A stretch of DNA of 64,000 nt from Antribacter soli (GCF_021568775.1 NZ_JAKGSG010000022.1:1-64000); one strand, 5' to 3'. Shown: positions 14,912 through 22,360, numbered from the stretch's first letter. Program-made: numbers and translations. Notes: generated from the sequence alone by a model not told the origin.

Positions 14912-16171
14912 GTGCAGTGCCACCACTTCGACGCCGGCCGCTGCCACTCCTGCACCCTTCTGGAGATCGCCTACCCCACCCAGGTGCTCGACAAGGAGCG
15001 GCACGTCGCCGCACTCCTCGCCCCCTTTGCCGGCACCCTGACCTGGCTGCCGCCGGTCACGGGCGCGGAGTCGGCCTTCCGCAACAAGGCGAAGATGGTC
15101 GTGAGCGGCACCGTCGACGAGCCCGTGCTGGGCATCCTGGACAGGGAGGGCCCCACGGGCGGCCACGGCATCGACCTCACCGACTGCGGCCTCTACCCGC
15201 CGGCCCTGCAGGCCGCCTTCCCTGCCCTCGCCGCGTTCGTCACGCGGGCCCGCCTCGAGCCGTACACGGTCGCGGAGCCGCCGGCCGCCATGTCCCCGGT
15301 CGCGTCGGCCGAGCCCGGACGTCGGGCAGCAAAGGCGGCCCGCGCCGCGAAGCGTGGCGCACACCGCGGGGAGCTCAAGTACCTGCTGGTCACGCTGTCG
15401 CCCGACGGCGAGCTGATGGTGCGGTTCGTGCTGCGGTCCCAGGAGCCGGTGGCCCGGATGCGCAAGCACCTGCCGTGGCTGCAGGCGGAGCTGCCGCAGC
15501 TCGCGGTCGTGACGGCGAACATCCAGCCCGCCCACGCGGCGGTGCTGGAGGGCGACCTCGAGATCCCCCTCTCGGAGCGCACCGCCCTGCCGATGCGGCT
15601 CGACGGGATCACGCTCAACCTGCGCCCGCAGAGCTTCTTCCAGACCAACACCGAGGTCGCGGCCGCGCTGTACCGGCAGGCGCGCGAATGGGTCGACGCG
15701 GTGGACCCGGCGTCACTCTGGGACCTGTACTGCGGCGTGGGCGGGTTCGCGCTGCACTGCGCCGCGCCGGGCCGGTCCGTCACGGGTGTCGAGATCAGCG
15801 CCGAAGCGATCGCCGCGGCGTGGGAGTCGCGGGACGCGCTCGTCGCGTCGAGCCCCGAGGGCGCGGCCAGGTTCGGTGGTGTGCGCTTCGCCGCGGGCGA
15901 CGCGACGGCGGTCGGGGCGCCGGCCCTTGCCGGTCACGACCCTGACATGGTCATCGTCAACCCGCCGCGGCGCGGGATCGGTGCGGACCTGAGCCGCCGG
16001 CTGGAGCACGCGACGGGGGTGCGGCACGTCCTGTACTCGAGCTGCAACGCGACGACGCTCGCGAAGGACCTCGCCGCGATGCCGTCGTTCGTGCCGCGCC
16101 AGGCTCGCGTCCTCGACATGTTCCCCCAGACCTCGCACTACGAGGTGCTGGTCCTCCTGGAACGTGCCTGA
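14912..16171 (+). CDS. rlmC: 23S rRNA (uracil-C5)-methyltransferase, RlmC/TrmA family
   Basis: The 419-residue enzyme uses SAM to methylate C5 of a uracil in 23S rRNA. The N-terminus has the Fe-S cluster cysteines typical of RlmC (CHHFDAGRCHSCT), followed by a TRAM-free central domain. The catalytic half shows the SAM motif DLYCGVGGFALHCA, IVNPPRRG, and the nucleophile segment YSSCNATTLAKDL with the catalytic Cys; a Lys/Arg-rich insert lies at about 130-150. The GTG start lies 6 nt after GATAAT, whose first bases are the end of the VOC gene's stop region, so a leaderless promoter overlaps the upstream gene. RlmC versus RlmCD specificity is not settled. Confidence 0.88.
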   Translation: MQCHHFDAGRCHSCTLLEIAYPTQVLDKERHVAALLAPFAGTLTWLPPVTGAESAFRNKAKMVVSGTVDEPVLGILDREGPTGGHGIDLTDCGLYPPALQAAFPALAAFVTRARLEPYTVAEPPAAMSPVASAEPGRRAAKAARAAKRGAHRGELKYLLVTLSPDGELMVRFVLRSQEPVARMRKHLPWLQAELPQLAVVTANIQPAHAAVLEGDLEIPLSERTALPMRLDGITLNLRPQSFFQTNTEVAAALYRQAREWVDAVDPASLWDLYCGVGGFALHCAAPGRSVTGVEISAEAIAAAWESRDALVASSPEGAARFGGVRFAAGDATAVGAPALAGHDPDMVIVNPPRRGIGADLSRRLEHATGVRHVLYSSCNATTLAKDLAAMPSFVPRQARVLDMFPQTSHYEVLVLLERA

Positions 16172-16187
16172 CCCAGGGCCGAGGCTG

Positions 16188-17894
16188 CTAGCCCTGGCCC
16201 CGCAGCGTGCCCGCCAGCTCCGCCAGGGTGGTCGTGGTGCCGGTCAGCGTGCCGGTGAGGCCGTCGACGGTGTCACCGATCAGGCCGCCCAGGGGGCCGA
16301 GAAGGCCGGTCCATTCGGACGTCCCGTCGCCCGTGCTGCCCAGCAGGCTGGTGAGCAGCTCCGTGAGGGCGCCCTGTTCTTCCTGGGAGGCCGGGACGAG
16401 GTCCACGGATGCCTCGACGTCCACGGAGGCGCCCTGCGGGCTGAGCACCGTGACCGTGGCGCTCACGTCGATGGGCACCAGCGCGGTCGTCAGCGGGATG
16501 ACGTAGAAATGGTCGTCGAGCCGGGTGATGGCCGCCAGCTCCTCGTCGACGGTGACGGCCGTGATCGTGATCTCGTCCGAGAGGGGCACGATCTTGTAGG
16601 CCGCCTCGAGCAGCGTGCCGCCCGCCGTGACGTTGACCTGCGCCTCGACGGCGCCGTCATCGAGCGAGAGGCCGACGCCGGCTCCGGCGTCCACGACGCC
16701 CGTCCCGAGGTCGGCCCTGAGGGACGCCCCGACCTCGGGCACGACGGCCTGGCCCGCCGGCAGTGCCACGCTCGGGGCGGCGAGCTCGGGCGATGAGAGA
16801 GACGTGTCAGCGGGGGCGTAGACCTGCGGCGCGGCCGACGTCTTCGCGACAGCCCGCGGCTCGGCCGACACCTCCACGGCGGGCTCCAGGAGCGGGAGGG
16901 CGCCCGCCTGGTACGCCACGCCCGTCGCGGCGGACGTCGCGACCAGGCCGCCCACCACTGCGGCGGTGAGGCTCAGCGGGTCCATGAGCAGCGAGCGGAC
17001 GAGCACGGCGATCTTCTGACCGAGGCCGGCGACGGCCGAGCCGGCCGTGCTCGCGTGCGCAGCCGCAGCCCCGACGGCCGCGCCACCGGCCCCGGCCGCG
17101 ACGAGGGCGGCCGCCTTTCCCCCGAGCACAGTGCCGAGCAGCAGGATCGGTGCGGCCGCGCGCAGCATCCAGTACGACTCGCGGACGTCCACGAACGCAC
17201 GCGTGCAGCCGGCGCAGCTGAGCATGTGGTCCTCGAAGCGGCGCCGGTGGCGAGGCATGAGGTGGTGCCGGACGTAGTCGTGCATCGAGGCCCGCGTCGT
17301 GCGGCACACCTCGTCGACCGCGGCGGCGGCATGCACCTCGGCGAACCCGGACGCGAGCTGGTTCTCCGCACGGCGCAGCCGACGTCGGGCCGCGTACGGA
17401 AGGACGCCGATCTGGCCGGCGATCTGTGCCACGGGCGTGTCGTTCACGTGCCGGTCCCAGAGGAGCTGCTGCTCCTGGGTCGGCAGCTTCTCCATCGCGG
17501 TGTGCAGCCGCTCGAGGTCGAGCGCGCGCTGGACGGGCTCGGCGACGGGCGGCACCACGCCGGAGCGGGGCCGCGCGGTGGCCGCGTCCGCGGTGGCACG
17601 GGTTGAACCCGACGTCACGACGCCCACGAGCGCCGGGACAGCGGCCTGGGCCGTGCGGGCGTGCCGCGAGGTGGCCTCGCCGGCCATGGCGAGCGCGGCC
17701 CTCACGGCGGCGTCGCTCCAGAAGGCGACCGGCTCGTCGACGGCGCCGCGGGCGACGATCGCTCGGACCAGCGCCTCGAGCCCGCGGGCAGCGGCGAGCT
17801 CGGGATCAACCCCGGGGACACGTCGCGACACCGTGAAGACGACCGCGCGCCGATGTGCAGCCCACTCGCTGAGATCGGTGCTGAGTGCGGTCAC
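16188..17894 (-). CDS. Membrane sigma-factor/anti-sigma fusion protein, paralogue 1
   Basis: This 568-residue protein joins parts normally made as separate proteins. Residues 15-75 resemble a degenerate sigma region 2; 130-185 form a region 4-like HTH (LWDRHVNDTPVAQIAGQIGV, then ARRRLRRAENQL). Residues 195-240 are a zf-HC2 anti-sigma zinc finger with H223-x3-C227-x2-C230 and an upstream C197. Two hydrophobic stretches (243-280 and 305-328) precede an Ala/Val/Asp-rich C-terminal region of about 240 residues that contains a beta-type segment shared with the paralogue upstream. The GTG start has GGAGGAGGAC just before it. It probably senses an envelope signal; target genes unknown. ECF factors with C-terminal regulatory extensions are known, but a twin arrangement is unusual. 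Confidence 0.75.
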   Translation of the reverse strand: MTALSTDLSEWAAHRRAVVFTVSRRVPGVDPELAAARGLEALVRAIVARGAVDEPVAFWSDAAVRAALAMAGEATSRHARTAQAAVPALVGVVTSGSTRATADAATARPRSGVVPPVAEPVQRALDLERLHTAMEKLPTQEQQLLWDRHVNDTPVAQIAGQIGVLPYAARRRLRRAENQLASGFAEVHAAAAVDEVCRTTRASMHDYVRHHLMPRHRRRFEDHMLSCAGCTRAFVDVRESYWMLRAAAPILLLGTVLGGKAAALVAAGAGGAAVGAAAAHASTAGSAVAGLGQKIAVLVRSLLMDPLSLTAAVVGGLVATSAATGVAYQAGALPLLEPAVEVSAEPRAVAKTSAAPQVYAPADTSLSSPELAAPSVALPAGQAVVPEVGASLRADLGTGVVDAGAGVGLSLDDGAVEAQVNVTAGGTLLEAAYKIVPLSDEITITAVTVDEELAAITRLDDHFYVIPLTTALVPIDVSATVTVLSPQGASVDVEASVDLVPASQEEQGALTELLTSLLGSTGDGTSEWTGLLGPLGGLIGDTVDGLTGTLTGTTTTLAELAGTLRGQG

Positions 17895-18006
17895 CTGTCC
17901 TCCTCCTCGCGCGTGCGACGCCGCGTGATATGTCAGTAATTGGTGCCTCGGACATCTTTTCACTCGGTTCGGGCGCACGGAAGCACCGGACGAATCACGT
18001 CTGTGA

Positions 18007-18059
18007 ATCTGGGCAGGCGCCCAGATGAGGTATGCGGACGCCCTCGGTGAGGGCGTCCG
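18007..18059. terminator. Two hairpins between the sigma-fusion genes
   Basis: ATCTGGGC-AGGC-GCCCAGAT (18007-18026, 8-bp perfect stem) and CGGACGCCCTC-GGT-GAGGGCGTCCG (18035-18059, 11-bp perfect stem) lie 15-70 nt past the stop of paralogue 2. The second is a good terminator for it. The first may be an operator or part of the leader of paralogue 1. Confidence 0.65.
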
Positions 18060-18074
18060 GAGGGCTGCTGTGGG

Positions 18075-19715
18075 TCAGTGCTTGGAGGCGTCCTTGAACG
18101 GCACGGGCGTGTCCCCACCCCCACGACCGAGCTCGTCGCCGGGGTTCCGCGCGCCGCCCACGCCACCGACAGCACCCGGTGTGCTCTTCACGATCTCAGC
18201 GGCCGAGCCTGCCGGGCCGGTCAGCGTCACGACGACGGAGGTGTCCGCAAAGGTCTCCTGCTCCGGCCGCCAGCGCGTGCTCGGGTAGGCGATCACGAAC
18301 CACGAGCCGTTCTCCTCGTCGAAGATCACCAGGTCCTCGCTGCTCGACGACTGGACGCCGGTGACCGTGGCACCACCGCTCGGCACGATCTGGAAGACGG
18401 CGAGCGCGCTCGGCGCGCTTGCCGAGAGCGGGACCGTGAACTCCTGCGGCACGACCGGCGACGGTGTCGGTGTCGGTGCGAGCGGTGCCGGCGCGAGCGG
18501 ATCCGGCAGCGAGGCGGGCTCCACCGGGCCGGCGATCACCGGTGCTTGTGGTGGCGTCGTCTCCTGCGTCGCCGGCTGGTCGACCTGCGCGGCCGCGTCC
18601 GGGAGCGCCGGGGGCTGCGCCGCCTGGGTAGGTGCCGCCTGGGTCGGCACAGGTGTGGCGGCGTGCACGGTGGGCGGGGTGTGCTCCCCGACGCCGATCT
18701 CCGGCCCGTTCAGCAAGAGCGCCACCGTGCCGCCGATGGCGGCGACGGAAGCGACCCTGCGGGCGGCGGTCACGGCGTGCCTGCCGGCCGACGTCGGCCT
18801 CCATACGGCGCGGAAGAGGGCGACGACCCCATGGGTCGCGGCACTCGTCGTCGCGGCGGCCGCCACGGCACCCGTCGCCAGGCCGGCGACGACGACGACC
18901 TGGCCGGCGTCGCGGAGCATCCACGAGACCTCGCGGACGTCGATGAACGCGCGGGTGCAGTCCGCGCAGCCGTCGAGGTGTGCCTCGAGGCGCTTCTGGC
19001 GGCGCGGCAGGAGCCGTCCCTTGAGGTAGTCGTGCATGGCGGCGCGCGTGGTGCGGCACTCGGGCGCGCTGACCTCGCGGGCGTGCGCGGCGGCGAACCC
19101 GGCGGCGAGCCGCTCCTCCGCCCGGCGCAGTCGCATCGTCACGGCGTGGGGGCGCACCCCGAGGTCGTCCGCGATCGCGCTGACCGCGCGGTCGTGCACG
19201 TGCCGGTCGAACAGCAGCCGGCGGTCGTCGTCGGCCAGGGCCGCGAGGGCCGACCGGAGCATCTTGACGTCCTCGGCGCGCTCCGCGGAGAGCTCGGCGC
19301 CGCCGACAGCGGGCGTCATCCGGGCGAGCGCCCGGTCCTCGACGGGGTGGGCACGGCCCGCCTCGCGCGTCATCGAGATGGCCTCGTTGACGGCGGCCCG
19401 GCGCCAGTAGGGGGCAGGATCGTCGATGGTCCCGCCCGCCGAGAACAGGCGGATCATCTTCTCGAGCGCGCGGCTGGCCGCCTCCTCGGCATCCACCCCC
19501 GGCACCCGAGCAGCGACCGAGCGCACGACGTTGGGTCGATGGATGACCCAGTCGCCGAGGTGCACGTCGGTCCGTGCCACCCGCGCCGCCCTCCCCGTGC
19601 TCGGTGGTGCGCCCATGTCCTCTGACTCGATGGTCCATGATTCAACCACGGTGTCTGGATTGTGCAAATCTCCCTCGTGGTTTGCAATGGCCGGCGCCCG
19701 CACGGTGGCCGTCAC
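18075..19715 (-). CDS. Membrane sigma-factor/anti-sigma fusion protein, paralogue 2
   Basis: The 546-residue protein repeats the architecture of the neighbour with better-preserved sigma motifs: region 2-like at 60-121 (AAVNEAISMTREAGR resembles region 2.3/2.4), region 4 HTH at 150-205 (RRLLFDRHVHDRAVSAIADD), zinc finger H246-x3-C250-x2-C253 plus C220 (CRTTRAAMHDY, shared with paralogue 1). Hydrophobic segments lie at about 271-298 and 320-336. A Pro/Ala/Thr linker (340-440) leads to a C-terminal beta-type domain (445-525). GTG 19715 is the start because it overlaps the upstream stop codon as GTGA, implying coupled translation. Likely a one-protein envelope-signal transducer. Confidence 0.77.
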   Translation of the reverse strand: MTATVRAPAIANHEGDLHNPDTVVESWTIESEDMGAPPSTGRAARVARTDVHLGDWVIHRPNVVRSVAARVPGVDAEEAASRALEKMIRLFSAGGTIDDPAPYWRRAAVNEAISMTREAGRAHPVEDRALARMTPAVGGAELSAERAEDVKMLRSALAALADDDRRLLFDRHVHDRAVSAIADDLGVRPHAVTMRLRRAEERLAAGFAAAHAREVSAPECRTTRAAMHDYLKGRLLPRRQKRLEAHLDGCADCTRAFIDVREVSWMLRDAGQVVVVAGLATGAVAAAATTSAATHGVVALFRAVWRPTSAGRHAVTAARRVASVAAIGGTVALLLNGPEIGVGEHTPPTVHAATPVPTQAAPTQAAQPPALPDAAAQVDQPATQETTPPQAPVIAGPVEPASLPDPLAPAPLAPTPTPSPVVPQEFTVPLSASAPSALAVFQIVPSGGATVTGVQSSSSEDLVIFDEENGSWFVIAYPSTRWRPEQETFADTSVVVTLTGPAGSAAEIVKSTPGAVGGVGGARNPGDELGRGGGDTPVPFKDASKH

Positions 19716-19933
19716 CTCCGTGAGCCGTCGAAGGCCTCGGACACGACGTCGAGACCACGGGGACCGGCCGTCGCATGAATGACGGCGAGGGCGACCTCAC
19801 AGGCTGCTGCGCACAGATCGGCCGCTCCCCAGGCGTCCGCCAGACGGTACAGGTTGACGGCGTCGCCGTCCGCGTACGCGCGCAGGTACTGGGCGCCCAG
19901 TCGGACCAGTTCCGGATGCTCGGTGTGAGTCAT
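19712..19933 (-). CDS. Small helical protein co-translated with the sigma-fusion gene
   Basis: A 73-residue, Ala- and Leu-rich protein with no family I recognise: HPELVRLGAQYLRAYADG then LADAWGAADLCAAACEVALAV, compatible with three short helices. It contains two cysteines (CAAAC). Its TGA stop overlaps the GTG start of the next gene (GTGA), so the two are translationally coupled and probably act together, for example as a modulator of the sigma fusion (inference). The ATG at 19933 lies 8 nt after the CGTC of the promoter-like element 19942-19974. An upstream in-frame ATG would extend it by 11 residues. Confidence 0.6.
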   Translation of the reverse strand: MTHTEHPELVRLGAQYLRAYADGDAVNLYRLADAWGAADLCAAACEVALAVIHATAGPRGLDVVSEAFDGSRR

Positions 19934-19941
19934 GCCCCATA

Positions 19942-19974
19942 GACGCTCGAACCCGGCGGATGTCACACCACTTC
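19942..19974 (-). promoter_or_regulatory. Putative ECF-type promoter of the sigma-fusion operon
   Basis: On the minus strand the sequence reads GAAGTGGTGTGACATCC, then 12 nt, then CGTC, 8 nt before the ATG of the small co-translated gene. An almost identical block with the same 12-nt spacing to CGTC occurs at 38874-38906 on the plus strand. ECF promoters commonly have a CGTC-type -10, so self-regulation is a reasonable inference. Confidence 0.5.
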
Positions 19975-20036
19975 GGGCACCTTTTTGGGGAGGTTCCGTC
20001 CGGTTCGCGTGGCCCGACGTCGGCGCCGCCCCACAC

Positions 20037-20243
20037 TGCGCTGCACCTCGGGCTCAGGCGGCGTTTTCTTGTTCGCCTGAGCCTGCGGTTCCGCTCCGGG
20101 CGGGTGCCTCGTCCCTCGGCCCCCACCCTGCGCTGCACCTCCGGCTCAGGCGGCGTTTTCTTGTTCGCCTGAGCCTGCGGTTCCGCTCCGGGCGGGTGCC
20201 TCGTCCCTCGGCCCCCACCCTGCGCTGCACCTCCGGCTCAGGC
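20037..20243. repeat. Core-plus-arms intergenic repeat, copy group B (92-bp tandem)
   Basis: Two full 92-bp units (20037 and 20129) and a partial third (20221) fill the space between the sigma operon promoter and the ion-channel gene. On the minus strand each unit reads arm CGCCTGAGCC, core (GTGCAGCGCAGGGTG and GAGGCACCCGCCCGGAGCGG), arm GGCTCAGGCG, then an A-rich 11-nt loop AACAAGAAAAC. The core matches the element at 4887-5010, but the arms differ and instead copy the 3' end of the adjacent channel gene, including its TGA. This also accounts for the gene-free stretch 19975-20237. Confidence 0.88.
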
Positions 20244-21029
20244 GATCAGGTCGCGGGGCTCCTCGCGCAGCTCGGCGACCTCCGCCCGCAGGGCGCGCAG
20301 CTCGGCGAGGATCAGGTCGTCCTTCGTGCCCACGGCCTCCAGCTCGTCCTGGACCTGGTGCTCCATGCCGCTGACGATCACGGCGATGAACAGGTTCAGT
20401 ACCGCGAAGCTGACGACGAGGATGTAGACGACGAAGAAGACCCACGCGCCGGGGTGGCTGTCCATGACCTCGGCCGCGATGTCGGGCCACGCCTCGCCCG
20501 TCATGGTCTGGAACAGGGTGAACAGGGTGGTGCCCAGGTTGCCGAAGCGGTCCGGCGACGTCGCGCCGAACAGGTTGGTCGCGATGACCGCCGACACGTA
20601 GATCACGAGCGCGAGGAGGGCCCCCACCGACGCCATGCCCGGGACGGCCGCGAGCAGACCGGCGACGACGCGCCGCAACGACGGCACGGCGGAGACGAGG
20701 CGCAGCACCCGCAGGATCCGCAGCGCGCGCAGCACGGCGAGCGGCCCGGCCGCCGGGAGCAGCGAGATCCCGACGACGACCAGGTCGAAGACGCTCCAGG
20801 GGTCGCGGAAGAACCGCGGCCCGTGCGCGTACAGGCGCAATACCAGCTCCACGACGAAGAACGCGAGCATCGCGTGGTCCAGGACGTGCAGGGTCGACCC
20901 GGTGGCGCTCATCAGAGACCGCGACGTCTCCAGCCCGAGCAGCGCCGCGTTCGCCACGATCACCCAGATGACGATCATCTGGAACCGCTCGTGCTCCACG
21001 AGCGTGCGAACCTGCCCCCGGAACCCCAC
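20238..21029 (-). CDS. Voltage-gated cation channel (bacterial NavBac/CavBac-like ion transporter)
   Basis: A 263-residue single-domain six-helix channel that would form tetramers in the membrane. S4 carries four arginines at every third position (R101, R104, R107, R110 in RALRILRVLR). The pore loop has TLFQTMTGEAWPD, with filter TGEAW at 177-181 in place of the T-x-E-S-W of NavAb and NaChBac. S6 is VFFVVYILVVSFAVLNLFIAVIV. A C-terminal coiled coil (about 232-258) fits the bacterial tetramerisation helix. The GTG start has AAGGAGGG 5 nt upstream. Ion selectivity (Na or Ca) cannot be told from sequence. The stop codon lies in a repeat arm. Confidence 0.9.
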   Translation of the reverse strand: MGFRGQVRTLVEHERFQMIVIWVIVANAALLGLETSRSLMSATGSTLHVLDHAMLAFFVVELVLRLYAHGPRFFRDPWSVFDLVVVGISLLPAAGPLAVLRALRILRVLRLVSAVPSLRRVVAGLLAAVPGMASVGALLALVIYVSAVIATNLFGATSPDRFGNLGTTLFTLFQTMTGEAWPDIAAEVMDSHPGAWVFFVVYILVVSFAVLNLFIAVIVSGMEHQVQDELEAVGTKDDLILAELRALRAEVAELREEPRDLIA

Positions 21030-21162
21030 AGAACCCTCCTTCGCGCGCCCGCTTGACGAACCGGCAGCGTAACGCGGGCTTCCGGAGGTGAGTGACGCAG
21101 ATCGGTGCCAATGTAGGTCTTGTAAGTATCGGACAGATCCACCGGACAGGAGGAACAACCCC

Positions 21163-21426
21163 ATGGGGTTCTTCGCCTTCATTCTGCTCGGCCTGATCGC
21201 GGGCGCCATCGCCCGCGCCATCCTGCCGGGCCGCCAGCCGGGGGGCTGGTTCGTCACCCTCATCCTCGGCGTCCTCGGAGCCTTCCTCGGGGGCTGGCTC
21301 GGCGGTCTGATCTTCGACGTCGACTTCGATGAGTTCTTCTCGATCACCACGTGGCTCTGGGCGATCATCGGCGCCCTGATCGTCGTCTTCGTCTATCAGG
21401 CGATCCGTAACCGGGCGAGGGCCTGA
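21163..21426 (+). CDS. GlsB/YeaQ/YmgE family stress-response membrane protein
   Basis: An 87-residue membrane protein of three helices with the family's glycine-zipper pattern: GLIAGAIARAILPGRQPGGW, then LGVLGAFLGGWLGGL, and a last helix WLWAIIGALIVVFVYQ. Members are widespread in actinobacteria, often induced by general stress and anchoring Asp23-type proteins; the molecular role is unclear. ATG 21163 has ACAGGAGGA 9 nt upstream, and a TAAGTAT -10-like box lies further up. The gene ends in a clear hairpin shared with the convergent HxlR gene. Confidence 0.92.
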   Translation: MGFFAFILLGLIAGAIARAILPGRQPGGWFVTLILGVLGAFLGGWLGGLIFDVDFDEFFSITTWLWAIIGALIVVFVYQAIRNRARA

Positions 21427-21455
21427 ACCTCGCCCGACAAGGGCTCGTCTCATGC

Positions 21456-21493
21456 ACCAGAGGTGCCGTTCCTTCGGGGACGGCACCTCTGGT
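21456..21493. terminator. Bidirectional terminator between glsB-type and hxlR genes
   Basis: ACCAGAGGTGCCGT (21456-21469) pairs perfectly with 21480-21493 (14 bp), with a 10-nt loop containing TTCG. It is 30 nt past the stop of the plus-strand gene and 19 nt past that of the minus-strand gene. Confidence 0.85.
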
Positions 21494-21511
21494 GCTCTCA
21501 CGCGCGGGCTC

Positions 21512-21880
21512 TCACGCGCCGCGTTCCCGCGTGACCGCGTCGCCCAGGTCCGCCGAGTGGCGCCGGCCCCAGGCGGCGAGCGGCTCGAGGGCCGCCATGA
21601 GCTCGGCGCCGGCAGGGGTGGGCCGGTAGAGGATCTGGACCGGCATCGTCGGCACCACCTCGCGCTCGATGTAGCCCTGCCGTTCAAGCTCCCGGAGCCG
21701 GGCGGTGAGCAGCTTGTCGGAGATGCCCGGCACCGCGCGCCGGTACTCGCCGAAGCGACGGGCGCCGGCGACGCCCGCGAACAGGATCGCGCCCGACCAG
21801 CGTCGCCCCACGCTCTCGAGGGTCCTCTGGAAGGTTGTGCACTCGTCGTGCGAGATGGGCTCGCTGGTCTCGGAAGTCAC
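21512..21880 (-). CDS. HxlR family transcriptional regulator
   Basis: A 122-residue winged-helix regulator of the HxlR/MarR-like group. The pattern is canonical: CTTFQRTLESVGRRWSGAILFAG, then RRFGEYRRAVPGISDKLLTARLRELERQGYIER, and YRPTPAGAELMAALEPLAAWG. Such proteins respond to reactive electrophiles or redox state and usually control the neighbouring divergent gene, here the DoxX-type protein at 22010. The GTG start at 21880 lies inside a palindrome (21879-21895) that overlaps another (21889-21903), which suggests autorepression. Confidence 0.92.
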   Translation of the reverse strand: MTSETSEPISHDECTTFQRTLESVGRRWSGAILFAGVAGARRFGEYRRAVPGISDKLLTARLRELERQGYIEREVVPTMPVQILYRPTPAGAELMAALEPLAAWGRRHSADLGDAVTRERGA

Positions 21881-21903
21881 TTACCCATGGTGAGTTGCTC
21901 ACC
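21879..21903. promoter_or_regulatory. Overlapping palindromes, probable HxlR operator
   Basis: ACTTACC-CAT-GGTGAGT (21879-21895, one mismatch) overlaps GGTGAG-TTG-CTCACC (21889-21903, perfect). Both cover the hxlR start codon and face the DoxX-type gene, as expected for an autoregulated divergent regulator. Confidence 0.55.
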
Positions 21904-22009
21904 CGGCATTTGGCAAGGTGGACGGCGGGACCGGACACTTGCGCCGGGTCGCCCCGCCGGGGCCGGCCCCCCGTCACCCAGGCCACCCCGCCCAGCCCTT
22001 GGAGCTCCC

Positions 22010-22360
22010 GTGCTCGTCGCCTCCGTCGTCGTCTCCGCCCTGCTCGCCCTCGTCACGTTCGCGTCGGGCGGCAACAAGATCGTCCGCAACAAGACGTTCG
22101 TCACGCAGCTCACCGGGCTCGGTGTCCCCGAAAAGTACATCCCGGTGCTCGGGACGCTGCTCGTGGCCGGCGGCGCCGGACTGGTCCTGGGCATCTGGTG
22201 GGCGCCGCTCGGCATCGCCGCCGCGGCAGCGCTCGCCCTGTACTTCCTCGGCGCGGTCGTGACGCACCTGCGGGCGGGCGACACGAAGGGCGTCGTCCCC
22301 GTCGTCGTGCTGACGCTGCTCTCGGCCGCCGCCCTGGTGCTGCGGGTCCTGTCGCTCTGA
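22010..22360 (+). CDS. DoxX-like small membrane protein
   Basis: A 116-residue four-helix membrane protein: LVASVVVSALLALVTFASGGNKI, a loop with VTQLTGLGVPEKYIPVLGTLLVAGGAGLVLG, then two further helices. This is the DoxX/DoxD-like pattern, found in proteins linked to quinone and redox balance. It is divergent from the HxlR regulator, which probably controls it. The GTG start has GGAG 5 nt upstream. The gene after it encodes another DoxX-like N-terminus, so the two may be one transcriptional unit. Confidence 0.78.
   Translation: MLVASVVVSALLALVTFASGGNKIVRNKTFVTQLTGLGVPEKYIPVLGTLLVAGGAGLVLGIWWAPLGIAAAAALALYFLGAVVTHLRAGDTKGVVPVVVLTLLSAAALVLRVLSL

Noticed and set aside
11054-15535. Very long open frame (about 1490 codons) on the minus strand
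   Set aside because: It lies antisense to the subtilase, VOC and RlmC genes, its translation is Arg/Gly-rich without domains, and long shadow frames are normal in GC-rich DNA.
20037-20243. CRISPR array
   Set aside because: Units are 92 bp, immediately tandem and contain no variable spacers; no cas genes are present.
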